Shown in pieces: positions 1-10,507 of a stretch of 64,000 nt of DNA; the stretch's first letter is position 1, and every line of letters starts with the position of its first letter. The DNA lies in contig OU862927.1 in NCBI GenBank assembly GCA_917880885.1, positions 22,227,450 to 22,291,449 on the forward strand. Direction: 5' to 3'. Position numbers and translations under genes: made by a program. The notes under the pieces are model-generated. The model saw only the letters and a list, made by a program, of their open reading frames with translations, was not told where the DNA came from and did not search any database. This DNA is from Limnephilus marmoratus. Its lineage: Eukaryota; Arthropoda; Insecta; Trichoptera; Limnephilidae.

Positions 1-271
1 TAATAATTAGTAATAGACTTTTTCTGCCGCTTACTTCAATTGAAAACAATTTGAAATTTTATTAAATTTTCCGCCTGAAACGGCATGAAAATATTTCTCA
101 GCTGCAAGAGATTCAATATCCTGACTAAGCAAGAACTTTTTAATACTAGAATTGTAGAGGACAGAACGAATTTATCATCATCAGAATGAGTTCAAAATAG
201 AATAGCTGGGGCATTATTCTAAGGAAACGGTCCACACTGCTTACCGACTAAGCGTCCTACTAATATAACAT

Positions 272-535
272 TATAAAGGCGAAAGTTTGTATGGATGTAT
301 GTATGTATGGATGAACGTATGGATGTATGTATGTTTGTTACTCTTTCACGCAAAAAATAGTGAATGGATTTTAATAAAACTTTACAATAATAAAGATCAT
401 TCATCAAAATAAGATATAGGCTGTAGCTCAGAGCTTTGGCATTATGAAATTTGTATGAAAAAAATTGCAATACGTGGCACGATTAGTAAGATATCTGTAA
501 TTCTAAGTTATTCTAAATTCTATAATTCTAAGGAG
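272..535 (+). mobile_element. Helitron-like fragment, leader region
   Basis: The stretch has the ATGTATG-rich leader followed by GTTACTCTTTCACGCAAAAA and a conserved block (TGAATGGATTTTAATAAAAC) seen in insect Helitron 5' regions. It continues into GAGCTTTGGCATTATGAAAT, which recurs in the Helitron bodies at 43.5 kb and 55.3-56.3 kb. No Rep/helicase coding is present, so this is a non-autonomous or truncated copy. Both termini are unclear. Confidence 0.5.
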
Positions 536-539
536 TAAT

Positions 540-738
540 TCACATAAATGCGGGAGGGGTGAGGTGGAGGGTGGAGGGGGGGAGGGTTTGGAGGGAGAGT
601 GGGGGTGGGAGAGGGGTGTGGTGAGGGGGGGGAGAGGGGAAGGGATGGGGGGAAGGGTGGGAGAGGTGAAGGGGGAGAGGGAGAGGGGGGATGGAGGGAG
701 GGAGGGAGAGCGGGGGGGAGTGGGGGAGAGGGGGAGTG
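540..738 (+). repeat. Purine-rich GGGAGAGG minisatellite-like tract
   Basis: About 200 bp of imperfect GGGGAGAGG-type units, almost pure purine on this strand. The same kind of tract lies inside the Helitron bodies at 31.5, 43.7, 55.5, 55.9 and 56.4 kb. The ORFs across it are low-complexity artefacts. Confidence 0.75.
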
Positions 739-747
739 GCATTAAAT

Positions 748-878
748 TAACCCAATCGAAATCAGAAAAAGAAAAATCAGATAAAGATATAGCAATTTTG
801 CCAGGGCGGAGCTCTACCAACTGAGCTAATGTGTTCCTTTCCGGATCGATCATATTTAACTGTATCATACTTCAAAAC
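748..878 (-). mobile_element. SINE-alpha copy
   Basis: On the minus strand it reads a leader ending TATGATACAGTTAAATATGA, then a tRNA-like block with box A TTAGCTCAGTTGGTAGAGCT, then the family tail (TTTTTCTGATTTCGATTG). The leader and tail match the copies at 6.8, 12.6, 12.8 and 59.1 kb. Box B is not preserved here. Confidence 0.65.
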
Positions 879-1178
879 ATTATCTTCATTTTCGTAACGA
901 ATATTTTTATTGGCTGCTATTTTTATACAGTAAAATCTCTATCTTTCATTTTTGAAGGGACCTATTGAAATAAACTATGGATGCTGGAAAACAATTATTG
1001 CGGGAATATACAAAAAAAAAACATTAATATTAAAAGGTTTAATGTGTGCCTACCTACAAACATATTCCAAAAAAGATTAACGTTTTAGATATAAATCAAT
1101 TTGTTTAATAATTTTTTTTTTAACAGAATTTAAAAAGGAAGCTGCACGGAGACAAAAATTTGCACTTTGTGCTGTATA

Positions 1179-1555
1179 CAGGGTGTTACAGGACGCACCG
1201 CACCCGAGGTATTTTAACCAGCGATTCCTGAGCATATTTTGAGTAAAAAATGTAAAAGAAATTTTCGTCTCCGGTGACTTTTTTTATGACATTTAAAAAA
1301 AAAAATTCTTCAAATTCAAACAAAAAAAAAACTTCCACTTGTTGTTATTGGTCACTCAGCCGAGTAACCGACCAACCCCTCACCCCGCCTTCAACTGTCC
1401 AACGCCTACCGTTTTTTAATGTTTTTGTGGAAAAAATAAATAAAAAAAAACATCAAAAATATCACCGGAGACCAAAATTTTATTAACATTTTTTTCTTCA
1501 AATAATGTCAGGAATCGATGGTTAAAATCCCTCGGGTACGTCCTGTTACACCCTG
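1179..1555. mobile_element. MITE with ~110-bp TIRs, TA target
   Basis: The ends are long inverted repeats: CAGGGTGTTACAGGACG at the left and its near-complement CGTCCTGTTACACCCTG at the right. The similarity runs inward about 110 bp on each side, to GTCTCCGGTGA and its complement. A TA dinucleotide flanks both ends (1177-1178 and 1556-1557), as expected for a Tc1/mariner-type element. The centre is AT-rich and encodes nothing convincing. Confidence 0.8.
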
Positions 1556-1557
1556 TA

Positions 1558-2464
1558 TGATCTTTCACCTCATTTGTTTATTTTTATTGCCGTAGGAAAT
1601 CATTATTTTTTCGATGTTACAAATTACATTTTTTTTTAAATCCTAAAAAAAATTTTCGACCTTTCGAACATCGTGTACGCTTACAAAAATGTAGGGACCG
1701 ACGGCAGATCCTCTTCATCGACCTAAATGATTGCAAGATTCAACCCGTACTAAATGCTATTTACATAGTGTCTTGGATAAATTTATGTATTTTTTTTTTA
1801 ATGTGCGACATCTAGTAACTTTTCTGCAAGTCTAGGATAAAGATTTAATTTTATTTATAACTTAATGAGTAAAACCATAACGACATTCATATTATTTTTA
1901 CAAGAGAGTCCGGAATTTTTGTCAAATGTCAGGAATTTTCTCCGGGATTTTGATTTTTTATCTGGGAACCCTAGTCGTGACTCGTGACCCACCTTGATGT
2001 CCGAAGAACGCGAAAAAACGTAAAATTCCTTTGAACTAGTACATCCTTTAAAGTTCTTAACTCACGGGTGGAACCTACCTTTTAAAGGAAATTGTGATAA
2101 TACAAAAGTGTAGAAAAACTTGACGAATGAAAATTGACACATTTCCTTACCGAGTCTAGACTAAAGGCGGAAAAATCCACTTCCGGTGGAAACATTAATT
2201 TAAGCATTCGCGCCTCGGGTAATGGCGGGAAATGGGAACCGGAAGCTCCCGGCAGCCATCTTGGAATCTGCAGTAAACGAGAGCTGAAGATTTGAATTCT
2301 GCGATATAATCATCTAATTTTGCGTCGCGCATTCATTAATCAAATTTGAATTCCTGATAAATCTTTGGGATGAAGTGTTCGTGGTTAATGCTGAAAAAAT
2401 AACTTTACAGTAAAAAAAATGGAGTAGACGAGTTTCTCAGTTTTTTTTACATTAGATCCAACAG
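1558..2464. other. Intergenic, no gene seen
   Basis: AT-rich DNA without a supported ORF. A more GC-rich patch at 2160-2290 (TGGCGGGAAATGGGAACCGG) has no recognisable feature. Confidence 0.5.
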
Positions 2465-2533
2465 TAGGCCCTGATAAAAACAATTCCCTGTGTTGGAATG
2501 CTAAATGAAGGATCTTTTTAGGAGAGGAAGGTC
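2465..2533 (-). mobile_element. Fragment of LINE-A/NA-A 3' tail
   Basis: GGATCTTTTTAGGAGAGGAA and the flanking partial CCCTGATAAAAACAATTCCC match the reverse of the NA-A tail seen at 5.89-5.93 kb. The fragment is short and diverged. Confidence 0.4.
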
Positions 2534-2566
2534 AAAGTACATGACAGTACAGTTCATGATAGCTTT

Positions 2567-2992
2567 TTGTTTGACAGGCCCCCAAAGCGCTCACAAACTC
2601 CAACAGCTCGTATGGCTTTGAAGCAAAGAATGGACGGTTACCTCGAGAGTGTTTTCTCTTGGGGTAAAAATAATCTCGTCGAATTTAATGTTTCAAAGAC
2701 CCAATCCTGTCTGATTACGTCTGAAAGGGATCGAAATGAAAATCTAGTCTCTTTCAATCTAGTCTCTTTCAGCAATCTTCCGAACAGGCCCTCCATTGAT
2801 ATGCTTGGTGTAACCTTAAGTGACCAGCTCAGGTATGGGGGCTCCATCGAAGCCAGAGTAAAGCCTCCCAGAAACTGGGCATACTGTACAGGGCCCGCAG
2901 ATACTTTAATAGTACACAAGTGCTAACCCTGTACAAATCGCAAATGCGCCCAACGCCGGTTGAATTTGGCAGCTAACTCTGGTCTGGAGCTC
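2567..2992 (+). pseudogene. LINE-A reverse transcriptase, left part of a split copy
   Basis: This decayed piece of a CR1/L2-like non-LTR retrotransposon encodes the region after the catalytic YADD box of reverse transcriptase. Readable motifs are NLVEFNVSKTQSCLITS, LGVTLSDQLRYGG and a degraded LYRARRYFNS (here shifted out of frame after RVKPP). An in-place duplication of LVSF occurs near residue 60 of the ORF starting at 2567. The copy stops at TGGTCTGGAGCTC (2980-2992). It resumes with the same 13 bases at 5380, after an R1-like insertion, so 2567-2992 and 5380-5880 are one element. The clade call is from motif style only; Jockey or CR1 is also possible. Confidence 0.75.
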
Positions 2993-3002
2993 TGCAGGAA
3001 GG

Positions 3003-4035
3003 AGGCAGTGAAGGTTTGCAGATGTTTTTGGACTGGGGTGAAAGAAATAAAATGTCCTTCGCTCCCCACAAGACCAAGGGTCTCCTGATGAAGGGCTCTC
3101 TCAGCAGAGAGAGAAACCCCACAATCAAAATGGGAGAATCCAATATCCGATTTTTTGAAACAGTCAAATACCTAGGTGTAACACTCGATCGATCGTCCTC
3201 CTTCCTGGCACACGTCAAGGATGTATCCAGTAAGGCTCAGGCTCTTTTCATGAAGCTAAGGAGACTCTCCACAGCTGAGTGGGGACTGCGTAATCCGGCT
3301 CTGCGTACACTGTACGGGTGCGTATATGTGGCACAAGTCTCATATGGGGCATCTGTATGGGAGCACCGCTTGGACAACTCGCTCATACTCTTGGCTCTCA
3401 AGAGAGGACAACGTACTCCCTTGCTGGCACTATCCGGTGCGTATAGAACAGTAGCTTCGGACGCTTTGCCTGTACTGGCCGGCATTTTGCCAATCGATCT
3501 GGAAATTAGGGAAGTTGTTACTAAACAGAAGCTAACCAGAGGAACCCCGGCTACCCATCACGGAGTTGTTCTAACCCCTGGTGGCCCGGGGACTCTCCCT
3601 GGGCTACTTCGTGAAATGAGAGACCTGTCGTTACAGGTGTGGCAGCAACGTTGGGATAGAGCGAACTTGGGAAGATGGACTTTCTCCTTCTTCCCATCAG
3701 TTAAAATCAGAATGGAAGGGGCCTTTATAAAACTGTATCACTACATAACCCAACTTTTGTCTGGTCATGGGGAGTTCAGGGGGAGACTTCATACCCTCTC
3801 CTTGTCCCCTCACCCCAACTGTGCGTGCGGAGGGACTAACCAGTCGGCCGAGCACATTCTGTGGCACTGTGAGATCATGATGGATGCTCGAGAGGAAATG
3901 CTGGATGGTTTGGATGTCCCTATCAGACCAGTTTGGAACACTGATCTGGTATCGAATAAGGTGAATTTTGAGTGCTTGCGTAAGTTTGCTAGGATCTGGG
4001 TTGAAAGATGGCCTGTTCTCAGAGTCGAAGATTAG
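3003..4035 (+). pseudogene. R1-clade LINE ORF2 C-terminus (RT thumb plus Cys/His knuckle)
   Basis: The open frame of about 340 codons begins without its own start because the element is 5'-truncated; the first ATG is at 3016. N-terminal residues include NKMSFAPHKTKGLLM, then the RT-thumb signature FETVKYLGVTLDRSSSF and the arginine-rich KLRRLSTAEWGLR. Near residue 270 a CACGGTNQSAEHILWHC motif fits the C-x-C...H...C zinc knuckle typical of R1-type ORF2 C-termini. The catalytic palm (YADD) and the endonuclease are missing. It would have acted in copying the element's RNA at a nicked chromosomal site. It ends at TAG 4033-4035. The intact frame suggests a relatively recent insertion. Confidence 0.8.
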
Positions 4036-5194
4036 CGCATCTCAGGTAACCAGGTGTACTAGCTCCTGTTAAACCACGGTTTTTGATTTGATTTTTCTTG
4101 CACTCATTTGCCGGATTATGTAAATTTGTATATACTCTTGTTTCTCTTTTTATTTTACCTTTTTATTTCTTTTCTGTAATATTAGATATACACCTTGCTG
4201 GATGCAGAAACACTTTATTTTACAATGTATTTTATCTTCCTTTTTAGGATATCACACAAATCATGGACCATTTATTACAAGTGCTTTGGTTTATAAGCTC
4301 TATAAGAGCTTCTCTATTTTTTTTTTTTTTTACTTTTTATTTTATCATGTTTCCGATTTAGTGCGAATAGCTGGTATGATTTAATTTTGATCTTATACTG
4401 ACAAGAAATTATTTCTTCTTTAGATCAACACTTATCTTATTAGATATTTAAGTCTGTATTTTATATTAACAATGTTAACTCAATTTACTATATGCTTTTC
4501 CATAATGATTGGAGTCTTTATTTTTTTTTTTATTTGTTCCCATATAATCTTCGACTGACAATGTAACGGCTGTTACTGAACTCCTTATTTTGTTATGTAA
4601 TGTCCTCTTCCCCATTAAAGGGGTTGGACTTTGGGCCTTGTCCCTACTTATTTTGTTTATGTTAGATATGCTATATTCTCTATTTGATTTATCTCCCCAG
4701 ACGCCCGCGCCACCCCCCTGGACATGAAGGGGTAGGGAGAGCGGCTGATCGTCACCCAGAGACTGTCCGTCCCGCCTCCGGATACCCGACGCTTACCTAC
4801 CTAGGGTCTTCACTGATAGTCCGATAACGTCTTCTAGGCACCACCGGCTATCCGGCTAAGGGACGACTTCTTCGGGGAGCGTGAAGTCGATCTAACAACC
4901 ACCATCATTCTCTAGGGGACTGCCAGGCGCCTGTCGGATTGTACCTAATCCTTTTTTATTATTTTTTTAATTCTTTTTATGGCGGTAATACAACATATGA
5001 TTATATTTCATACCTGATTGCTCTCCTTATTTTAGTGTGTATATAACAGATGCCTGCAGAGCCGGAGTGTGCGGTCTCCCCCCGTTGAAGCGGCCACATG
5101 CACTCATGATGGCTGCTTATTAATATTATATTGTTTACTTTCATTTCCCTAGGGTAAATCAACTAACACTTGTAGTTATTTTTTATGACCATTG

Positions 5195-5379
5195 CAGTAC
5201 AGTCTGCAGGCGATCCTACATTTCCGCCACCTAACAAAGTATGTAGGGACATTGAAGGTCTAGATTCGTTCAATTAAATGTAGAGTCGTTTATTCAAAAA
5301 AATTAGATTCTTGCGAGAGCTCCGAAGGGGCGACCATAAGTCGCCTATACCGGGGCGGGAAAGTGGTGGGGTACTTCAA
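5195..5379 (+). repeat. Repeat F copy (R1-like 3' terminus)
   Basis: Shared blocks are GGACATTGAAGGTCTAGATT, CTTGCGAGAGCTCCGAAGG and the end GTGGTGGGGTACTTCAA. Other copies lie at 10.1, 47.0-47.5, 48.05, 49.4 and 60.3-60.9 kb. Confidence 0.75.
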
Positions 5380-5880
5380 TGGTCTGGAGCTCCAAAATAT
5401 CTGAAAAATACCCTCGACTCTGTGCAAAAACGGGCGGTCCGTTTGATAGTTTCTCCCATCTTAACAGACGGACTGCAATCTTTAGAGCACAGGCGTCAGG
5501 TGGGAACGCTGTCCTTGTTCTAACGGTATTACAATGGAAGATGCTCCGAGGAACTAGCGTCATTGATCCCCTCGGCACCGGTGCATGGTCGGGAAATACG
5601 CCAAACACGCGCCCAACATTTGTACACGGTTGACATTAGTCACATGAGACCGGGTAGTTTCTATGACTCGTTCTTGAGTTCAACGGCTCGGTTGTGAAAC
5701 GATTTGCCGGCCTCTGTGTTTGCTCCCTCCGACAACATGGGTCTCTTCAAGACCCGTGTTCATTCCTTCCTTTCCTCAAAAAGACCCTCCACACAGCATC
5801 TTCAAAGATGACAAAAGTCCTGAGGGAAGTTATTTTCCTCAGGGCCTCCTGTGTGGAGTTATTGTATAAAAAAAAAAAAA
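5380..5880 (+). pseudogene. LINE-A right part: RT C-terminus and 3' tail
   Basis: This is the continuation of the copy begun at 2567. Motifs include WSGAPKYLKNTLDSVQKRAV, GLQSLEHRRQVG, RTRAQHLYTVDISHMR-like, WNDLPASVFA-like (with an in-frame stop before it) and FKTRVHSFLSSKRPS. It ends in the family tail, a foldback TCCTGAGGGAA..TTCCTCAGG followed by CCTCCTGTGTGGAG and a run of A. The tail abuts an oppositely oriented NA-A element at 5881. Frameshifts and stops show it is inactive. Confidence 0.75.
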
Positions 5881-6285
5881 CAGGAGGCACTGAGAAAAAT
5901 AATTCCCTGGAGGATCTTTTTAGGAGAGGAAGGTCTGGGAAGGAAAATGGTATGATCTGGGGGTTAGTGTATACAGGAATGACAGACTTATGAATTCATC
6001 CCTCCCACTGCGGTGCAAGGCGATGTTCGAAGGCGGAAAGGTCAAAAGGTCTCCCTCAACCAATACTCAACCAGTCTCTCCCGATCAAGCCCGCCACGCA
6101 GTAGGTGGGCAGGCGCAACTGCAATCAAGACTTGGACAAACCTCACCACATGATCCTGGACACCCCTGATAATTCACCAAAAGTAACTTGGGGTGACATA
6201 AGGCAGAATTGTTAGTTATACAATAAATGGTTTTCGGGGCGGCGATACCCACAGCCAACTTCCAAACTGAGAAAATCGTTGATTA
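5881..6285 (-). mobile_element. NA-A element (LINE-A-tailed non-autonomous family)
   Basis: On the minus strand it runs from GGTTTTCGGGGCGGCG-complement through the GGTCACCCCAAG-type block and the CTGGACACAC-type block to the LINE-A tail. The two matching tails meet head-on with LINE-A's poly(A) at about 5870-5881, forming an imperfect palindrome around the junction. Confidence 0.7.
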
Positions 6286-6521
6286 CCGACGACAGTACAT
6301 TGCATAGAGTAATGGTAATTGGTTTCTATGAATTTTTAAACTGTTTTATGATCATTATGTGATATTATGATAAATATTAAACACATCTCTGTTCAAAATG
6401 ATTATTTAAAAGCAAGCGCTTTTTTAGTATAGGTAGGTACTGGTAGATATGCCAGTTCCACCTAAATACGCAAAAATAATTTTCACTTTAGAGCAGAACA
6501 TCTGTTTTCGAAGCGACAATC

Positions 6522-6799
6522 ATGGTTAGTAGAGCGAATGAACGAGGAAAGGAGTGTAAGGAGAATATATGACGCAAATTTGAATGGTAGAAGAAGTCGG
6601 GGACTCCCGAGAAAGACATGGCCCGACCAAGTGAATCAGATTCTTGAGTCGGGTAGTCAGAATATAGAAGAGCATGTGTGAGACGATGTATGAATGTGAA
6701 CGAGGCAAGGAGTGTATGCCAAGATCGAGTTGTTTGGCGGTCCGTCCTCTCTGCCTACCCCTGCGGGGAAACGGCGTGATGGTTAGTTAATTAGTTATG
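6522..6799 (+). mobile_element. GTTA-tailed RTE LINE, 3' fragment
   Basis: This strand encodes the ORF C-terminus RSVRRIYDANLNGRRSRG-like followed by KTWPDQVNQILESG. It then carries the 3' end ACCCCTGCGGGGAAACGGCG followed by TGATGGTTAGTTAATTAGTT. Same family as the long copy at 28.3-30.2 kb, here in the opposite orientation and 5'-truncated. Confidence 0.8.
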
Positions 6800-6802
6800 A
6801 AG

Positions 6803-7008
6803 ATAATGTCGGTAGTTCTTAGTCGAAGTATGATTCAGTTAAATATGACCAAAGGGGATAGGGTTGAATTAGCTCTGTGATTAGAGCAGAATTCCGGCAA
6901 GGCTAAGGTCTTAGGTTCAATTCTAATTCGACCGAATCTTTTTCTAATTTTTCCTTTCAATTTTCTCGTTTGATAGTCGCTAATATTGTTTTCAATATTA
7001 GACAAATA
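6803..7008 (+). mobile_element. SINE-alpha copy
   Basis: The leader GTTCTTAGTCGAAGTATGAT is followed by a tRNA-like middle with box A TTAGCTCTGTGATTAGAGCA and box B TAGGTTCAATTCTAA. The tail is CGCTAATATTG. It directly follows the RTE 3' end. Confidence 0.7.
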
Positions 7009-7480
7009 GTTTGTTTGATCAAACGGAAAACTAAATATATGTTTAAAAAATAGGTATAAACCAAAGAAATTGCTTTTATATCGAATTATTTCGAATATTG
7101 GTCAAAGGTCCATTACAAGCTTGATTGATTGACTGTTCAAAAGGTTGTTTCATTATAAAAAATACTGACATCGGTTTATTTTGATTGATTGAAATAAATT
7201 ATTCAGTTCATTTGATCCAATCCGAATTCATCCCAGTTGGATTAACAGATGAATATTATTGTGTCAGAGGAAAAATGTAATAAACTAAATAAATGTAATT
7301 TATGGTACACATTCTGGCGTTTACAAATGAATTGAAACAAAGTGCGGTAAGTAGAAAATTACAAGCTTTGGGAAAATTAGTACAACACATATTTCACGAG
7401 ATGAAAAAATAGAAAAAGACCACAATGAAATATGTGAAAATTTCGGCGAAAAACAGATATTATTACCGTAATTTATTATA
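7009..7480. other. Intergenic, no gene seen
   Basis: AT-rich sequence with no supported ORF or recognised repeat. Confidence 0.5.
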
Positions 7481-7985
7481 ATGAAAATCTAGTCTCCTTC
7501 AATGAAGCAATCTTCCGAACAGGACCTCCATCGATATGCTTGGTGTAACTCTAAGTGATCAGCTCAGGTACGGGGGCTCCATCGAAACCAGAGTTAAGTT
7601 AGCCTCTCAGAAACTGGTCGTACTGTACAGGGCCCGCAGATACTTTAATAGTACACTACTGCTAACCCTGTACAAATCGCAAGTACGCCCCACGGTTGAA
7701 TTTGTCAGCCACTTCTGGTCTGGAGCCCCAAAATACCTAAAATTGATTCTGTGCAGAAATGGGCACTCCGTTTGATAGATTCTCCCATCTTAACAGTCGG
7801 ATTGCAATCTTTAGAGCTTAGGCGTCAGGTGGGAATGCTGTCCTGGTTCTACCGGTATTACAATGGAAGATGCTCCGAGGAACCAGCGTCATTGAGCTCA
7901 TTGAGCATTAGCGCTCCCTCCTACAACATGGGTGTCTTCAAGACCCATGTTCACTCCTTCCTTTTTTCAAAAAGACACTCCATAC
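7481..7985 (+). pseudogene. LINE-A reverse transcriptase, second split copy (left part)
   Basis: It encodes MLGVTLSDQLRYGGSIETRV, LYRARRYFNSTLLLTLYKS, VRPTVEFVSHFWSGAPKYL and, after a frameshift near 7745, GLQSLELRRQVGMLSWFYRY. It also preserves the FKTHVHSFLFSKRHS end. It is truncated on the left within the RT domain. On the right it is broken at CTCCATAC by a hAT element and resumes at 9864. Confidence 0.8.
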
Positions 7986-8081
7986 TAGACGTGGGCAGAA
8001 TGATTCCCAGGAGTGAATCGATTCAGTCTGATTCCCATGGCCTTTTGAATTGATTCCTTTTATTCATTCCTTTAATTCAAT

Positions 8082-8123
<42 letters not shown>

Positions 8124-9863
8124 AAATTGAAAATTAAATGAATGGGGAGGCTAACACCGCACACGAGACCGGGAGGCCACGGAGTACCGCAAAAGAGGAG
8201 ACTGATAGGCTACCAAGCATCGCACAAAGAGGAGACCGATTATTCTATCTCATTATCTCGCAGGCTAAAACCTATAGATTAATGTGTTTGACTCTTTTTA
8301 GTGTCGCTTTTTCGTTTCATCGGTTTTCAAATCACAATGAGTGGGGAGGCTACGAAGCACCGCACAAAGAGGAGACCAATAGGCTACGGAACACCGCACA
8401 AAGAGGAGACCAATAGGCTACGGAACACCGCACAAAGAGGAGACCGATTATTCTATCTCATTATCTCGCACGCTAAAATCGACTCTTTTTAGTGTCGCTT
8501 TTTCGTTTCATCGGTTTTCAAAATCACAATGAGTGGGAAGGCTACGAAGCACCGCACAAAGAGGAGACCAATAGGCTACGAAACACCACACAAAGAGGAC
8601 ACCGATTATTCTATCTCATTATCTCGCATGCTAAATCCTATATTGTTTGTCTTTTTTTAGTGTCGTTATTTTTCGTATGTAAAATGTATTTATTGCTAGC
8701 AATTATATCTTAAAATTATACAAATTTTCGTTTCACCCTTAAAATTTTATTGATTTTATTTTATTTATTAAACTTATAATTTCGTTCCATTTTACGTGAT
8801 CTAATATAAACATCATTTTAACATTAAGATGAGTATTTTATGACAGCTAACCACAGCTAATTGGCCTTATAATATCTGCAAATTTACATATTATATCGAC
8901 CCAAGATCTACGTCTAAAAGTAGGTAGGTACAATATCTTTCGTACGTACCAAAAAACCGATAAGCATCGCTTCTCACTTTTCTAGCTGATGTTCAGATTC
9001 AAAGTCGAAAGTTTTCGACTAACTATGTAATGAAATTGACGGCTTGGCGCGCGGGGGAATAAATGAACCGCGCGGACGGATTAAGGGCTGGCATTGACGA
9101 ATGAATTAGTAACTTTTGATTAATGTTTTGTGTCTTACCTAGCAGTGACTTGATTTACTCGCGAGCTGCGGACCTAGGACTGGGATGCGTTTGGGACATA
9201 GACATTGACGTGACGATGACGCCTGACGTCATTTTTAGGTCTAAGAATTACAAAAGACCATGACGTCACAAGTGAAAAAGACTTTTGTTTTAATTCCTCT
9301 GTCTGTCGGAATCGGACAATCTCGATTTCGACAGACTAGGTACCTGGGACGCGGACATTGAACACGGACCTGGGACGGCGGGGACCTTAGGACATTGTCA
9401 GGACTATTGTTTAGGATAAATGATTAATTCCTTGCGTGAAAGAGATGCTCGGGCAACCCGGATGAATCGCGGCCGCGTTTTGGCCATTTTGGGACATGGA
9501 CTTATGATGTTCGGGTGTTTTTAGAATAGCGGCGCGGCGGTAGCGGAATACAATCGTAATAGGCGAGTCGTTCACAATACCGTCCGTCGAAAACTTCGCG
9601 GCGCGCGGCCCGTCCAATAATATTTAAATACCTATGAAACAATATAATATTTAAATCGTTTACAGAACACATTATTCATTGAAATAATTTAACAGTAAAA
9701 TAAATGGAAATTAAAAATGTATGGTGTCGTTAAAAATCGTAGGATGCAAGGCCAAATATAAGGAATGAAGAATCAATTCCTTTTGAAATTGAGAATTAGA
9801 TTGAGTGTGTCACAAGATTGAATTTATTCATTTAATTCGGTCATTCAATTTTGCCCACGTCTA
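7986..9863. mobile_element. Non-autonomous hAT element, 1,878 bp
   Basis: The termini are the inverted repeat TAGACGTGGGCA (7986-7997) and its exact complement TGCCCACGTCTA (9852-9863). They are flanked by the identical 8-bp target duplication CTCCATAC (7978-7985, 9864-9871). Terminal sequence plus 8-bp TSD identify the hAT superfamily. Subterminal regions are rich in GAATGAATTGATTCC-like motifs. No transposase ORF is present, so it must move in trans. The interior holds a tandem repeat (8134-8640) and GC-rich DNA with TGACGTCA sites at about 9200-9270. Confidence 0.93.
8134..8640 (+). repeat. Tandem repeat of ~190-bp units inside the hAT element
   Basis: Three successive units carry AATGAGTGGGGAGGCTACGA (or AATGGGGAGGCTA) and ACCGCACAAAGAGGAGACC. 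Each also has GATTATTCTATCTCATTATC and TTTTTAGTGTCGC. Within a unit the ~33-bp sub-repeat AATAGGCTACGGAACACCGC is itself duplicated. ORFs across it are repeats in phase, not genes. Confidence 0.85.
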
Positions 9864-9950
9864 CTCCATACAGCATCTTCAAATATTACATAGGCCCTGA
9901 GGGAAATTATTTTCCTCAGGGCCTCCTGTGTGGAGTTAATGTAAAAAAAT
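9864..9950 (+). mobile_element. LINE-A second copy, 3' tail after hAT interruption
   Basis: After the second CTCCATAC the LINE resumes with ACAGCATCTTCAAATATTAC and the foldback tail CCCTGAGGGAAATTATTTTC..CTCAGGGCCTCC. A run of A follows. Confidence 0.9.
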
Positions 9951-10124
9951 ATATATTTATAAGTAGAATTGACTACCCTATTTCCATAATATTATAACAT
10001 AATCATATAACTGTTTTTTCCTCATTACTTATTTTATTTTCAGAAGGTTTCTTCGACTGGTTATAGCCGTTATTTTTATTTTTCTTTTTCTAACACTATT
10101 ATCTCTTTTAGATGTTACCTATTT

Positions 10125-10312
10125 CAGAAGAATTATTCCACGGGCTGCTACTTCTATTTATCTTTTGTATAATGTTAATGTAAGTACTTGCATACTGCTT
10201 ACTAACCCCGTATGCATGGACATTGGAGGGTCTAGAGTCGTTCAAATAAATGTAAGAAACCATATGTTTTCTTATAACGCCGTTGAGAAAGTGGTGGGGT
10301 CCCCTCCAATAC
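10125..10312 (+). repeat. Repeat F copy
   Basis: It contains GAAGAATTATTCCACGGGCT, ACTTGCATACTGCTTACTAA and GGACATTGGAGGGTCTAGAG, and ends GGTGGGGTCCCCTCCAAT. It is closest to the copy at 49.4 kb. Confidence 0.7.
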
Positions 10313-10439
10313 CCTATTCCCGTCCAATCATTCTTAAATATTGTGTTAGGGAATTTATGCAACTGTTTTAGTTGAGCTTCAAACCACTTTACATAACATC
10401 TTCAGTTCCTATCTTCGGAAAGAAAGAAAAAAAAGAATT

Positions 10440-10507
10440 AATAATCATAATGTTTTATTAATTGCGTCCATAAAAGAATTTTGAGTGGACACCCAGGTGG
10501 AAAGAGA
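10440..10507 (+). mobile_element. RTE-type LINE fragment (host of nested insertion), left part
   Basis: It ends in ACCCAGGTGGAAAGAGA (10491-10507), repeated exactly at 10975-10991 where the same reading frame continues (GGKRKEGRPRLRWEDE). Only the last bases can be assigned; how far left it extends is uncertain. Confidence 0.5.

Larger units (their letters stand above)
2993..5379 (+). mobile_element. R1-like LINE, 5'-truncated, inserted in LINE-A
   Basis: The insert sits between two exact 13-bp copies of TGGTCTGGAGCTC (2980-2992, 5380-5392), a typical TSD of target-primed reverse transcription. It holds the C-terminal part of ORF2 (3003-4035) and about 1.3 kb of 3' UTR. That UTR includes a GC-rich block at 4700-4930 and ends with repeat F (5195-5379). 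Because F lies inside the same TSD, F is most simply the 3' end of this LINE. Its solo copies elsewhere would then be 5'-truncated insertions. Confidence 0.75.

Noticed and set aside
503..868. 121-codon proline/serine-rich minus-strand ORF
   Set aside because: It is a translation of the purine/pyrimidine tract. The same artefact appears at 31.2-31.7, 43.6-44.0 and 55.4-56.7 kb.
8138..8713. ORFs of 63-92 codons with RGDR-like repeats
   Set aside because: They follow the tandem repeat inside the hAT element. The repeat is not in a consistent coding phase.
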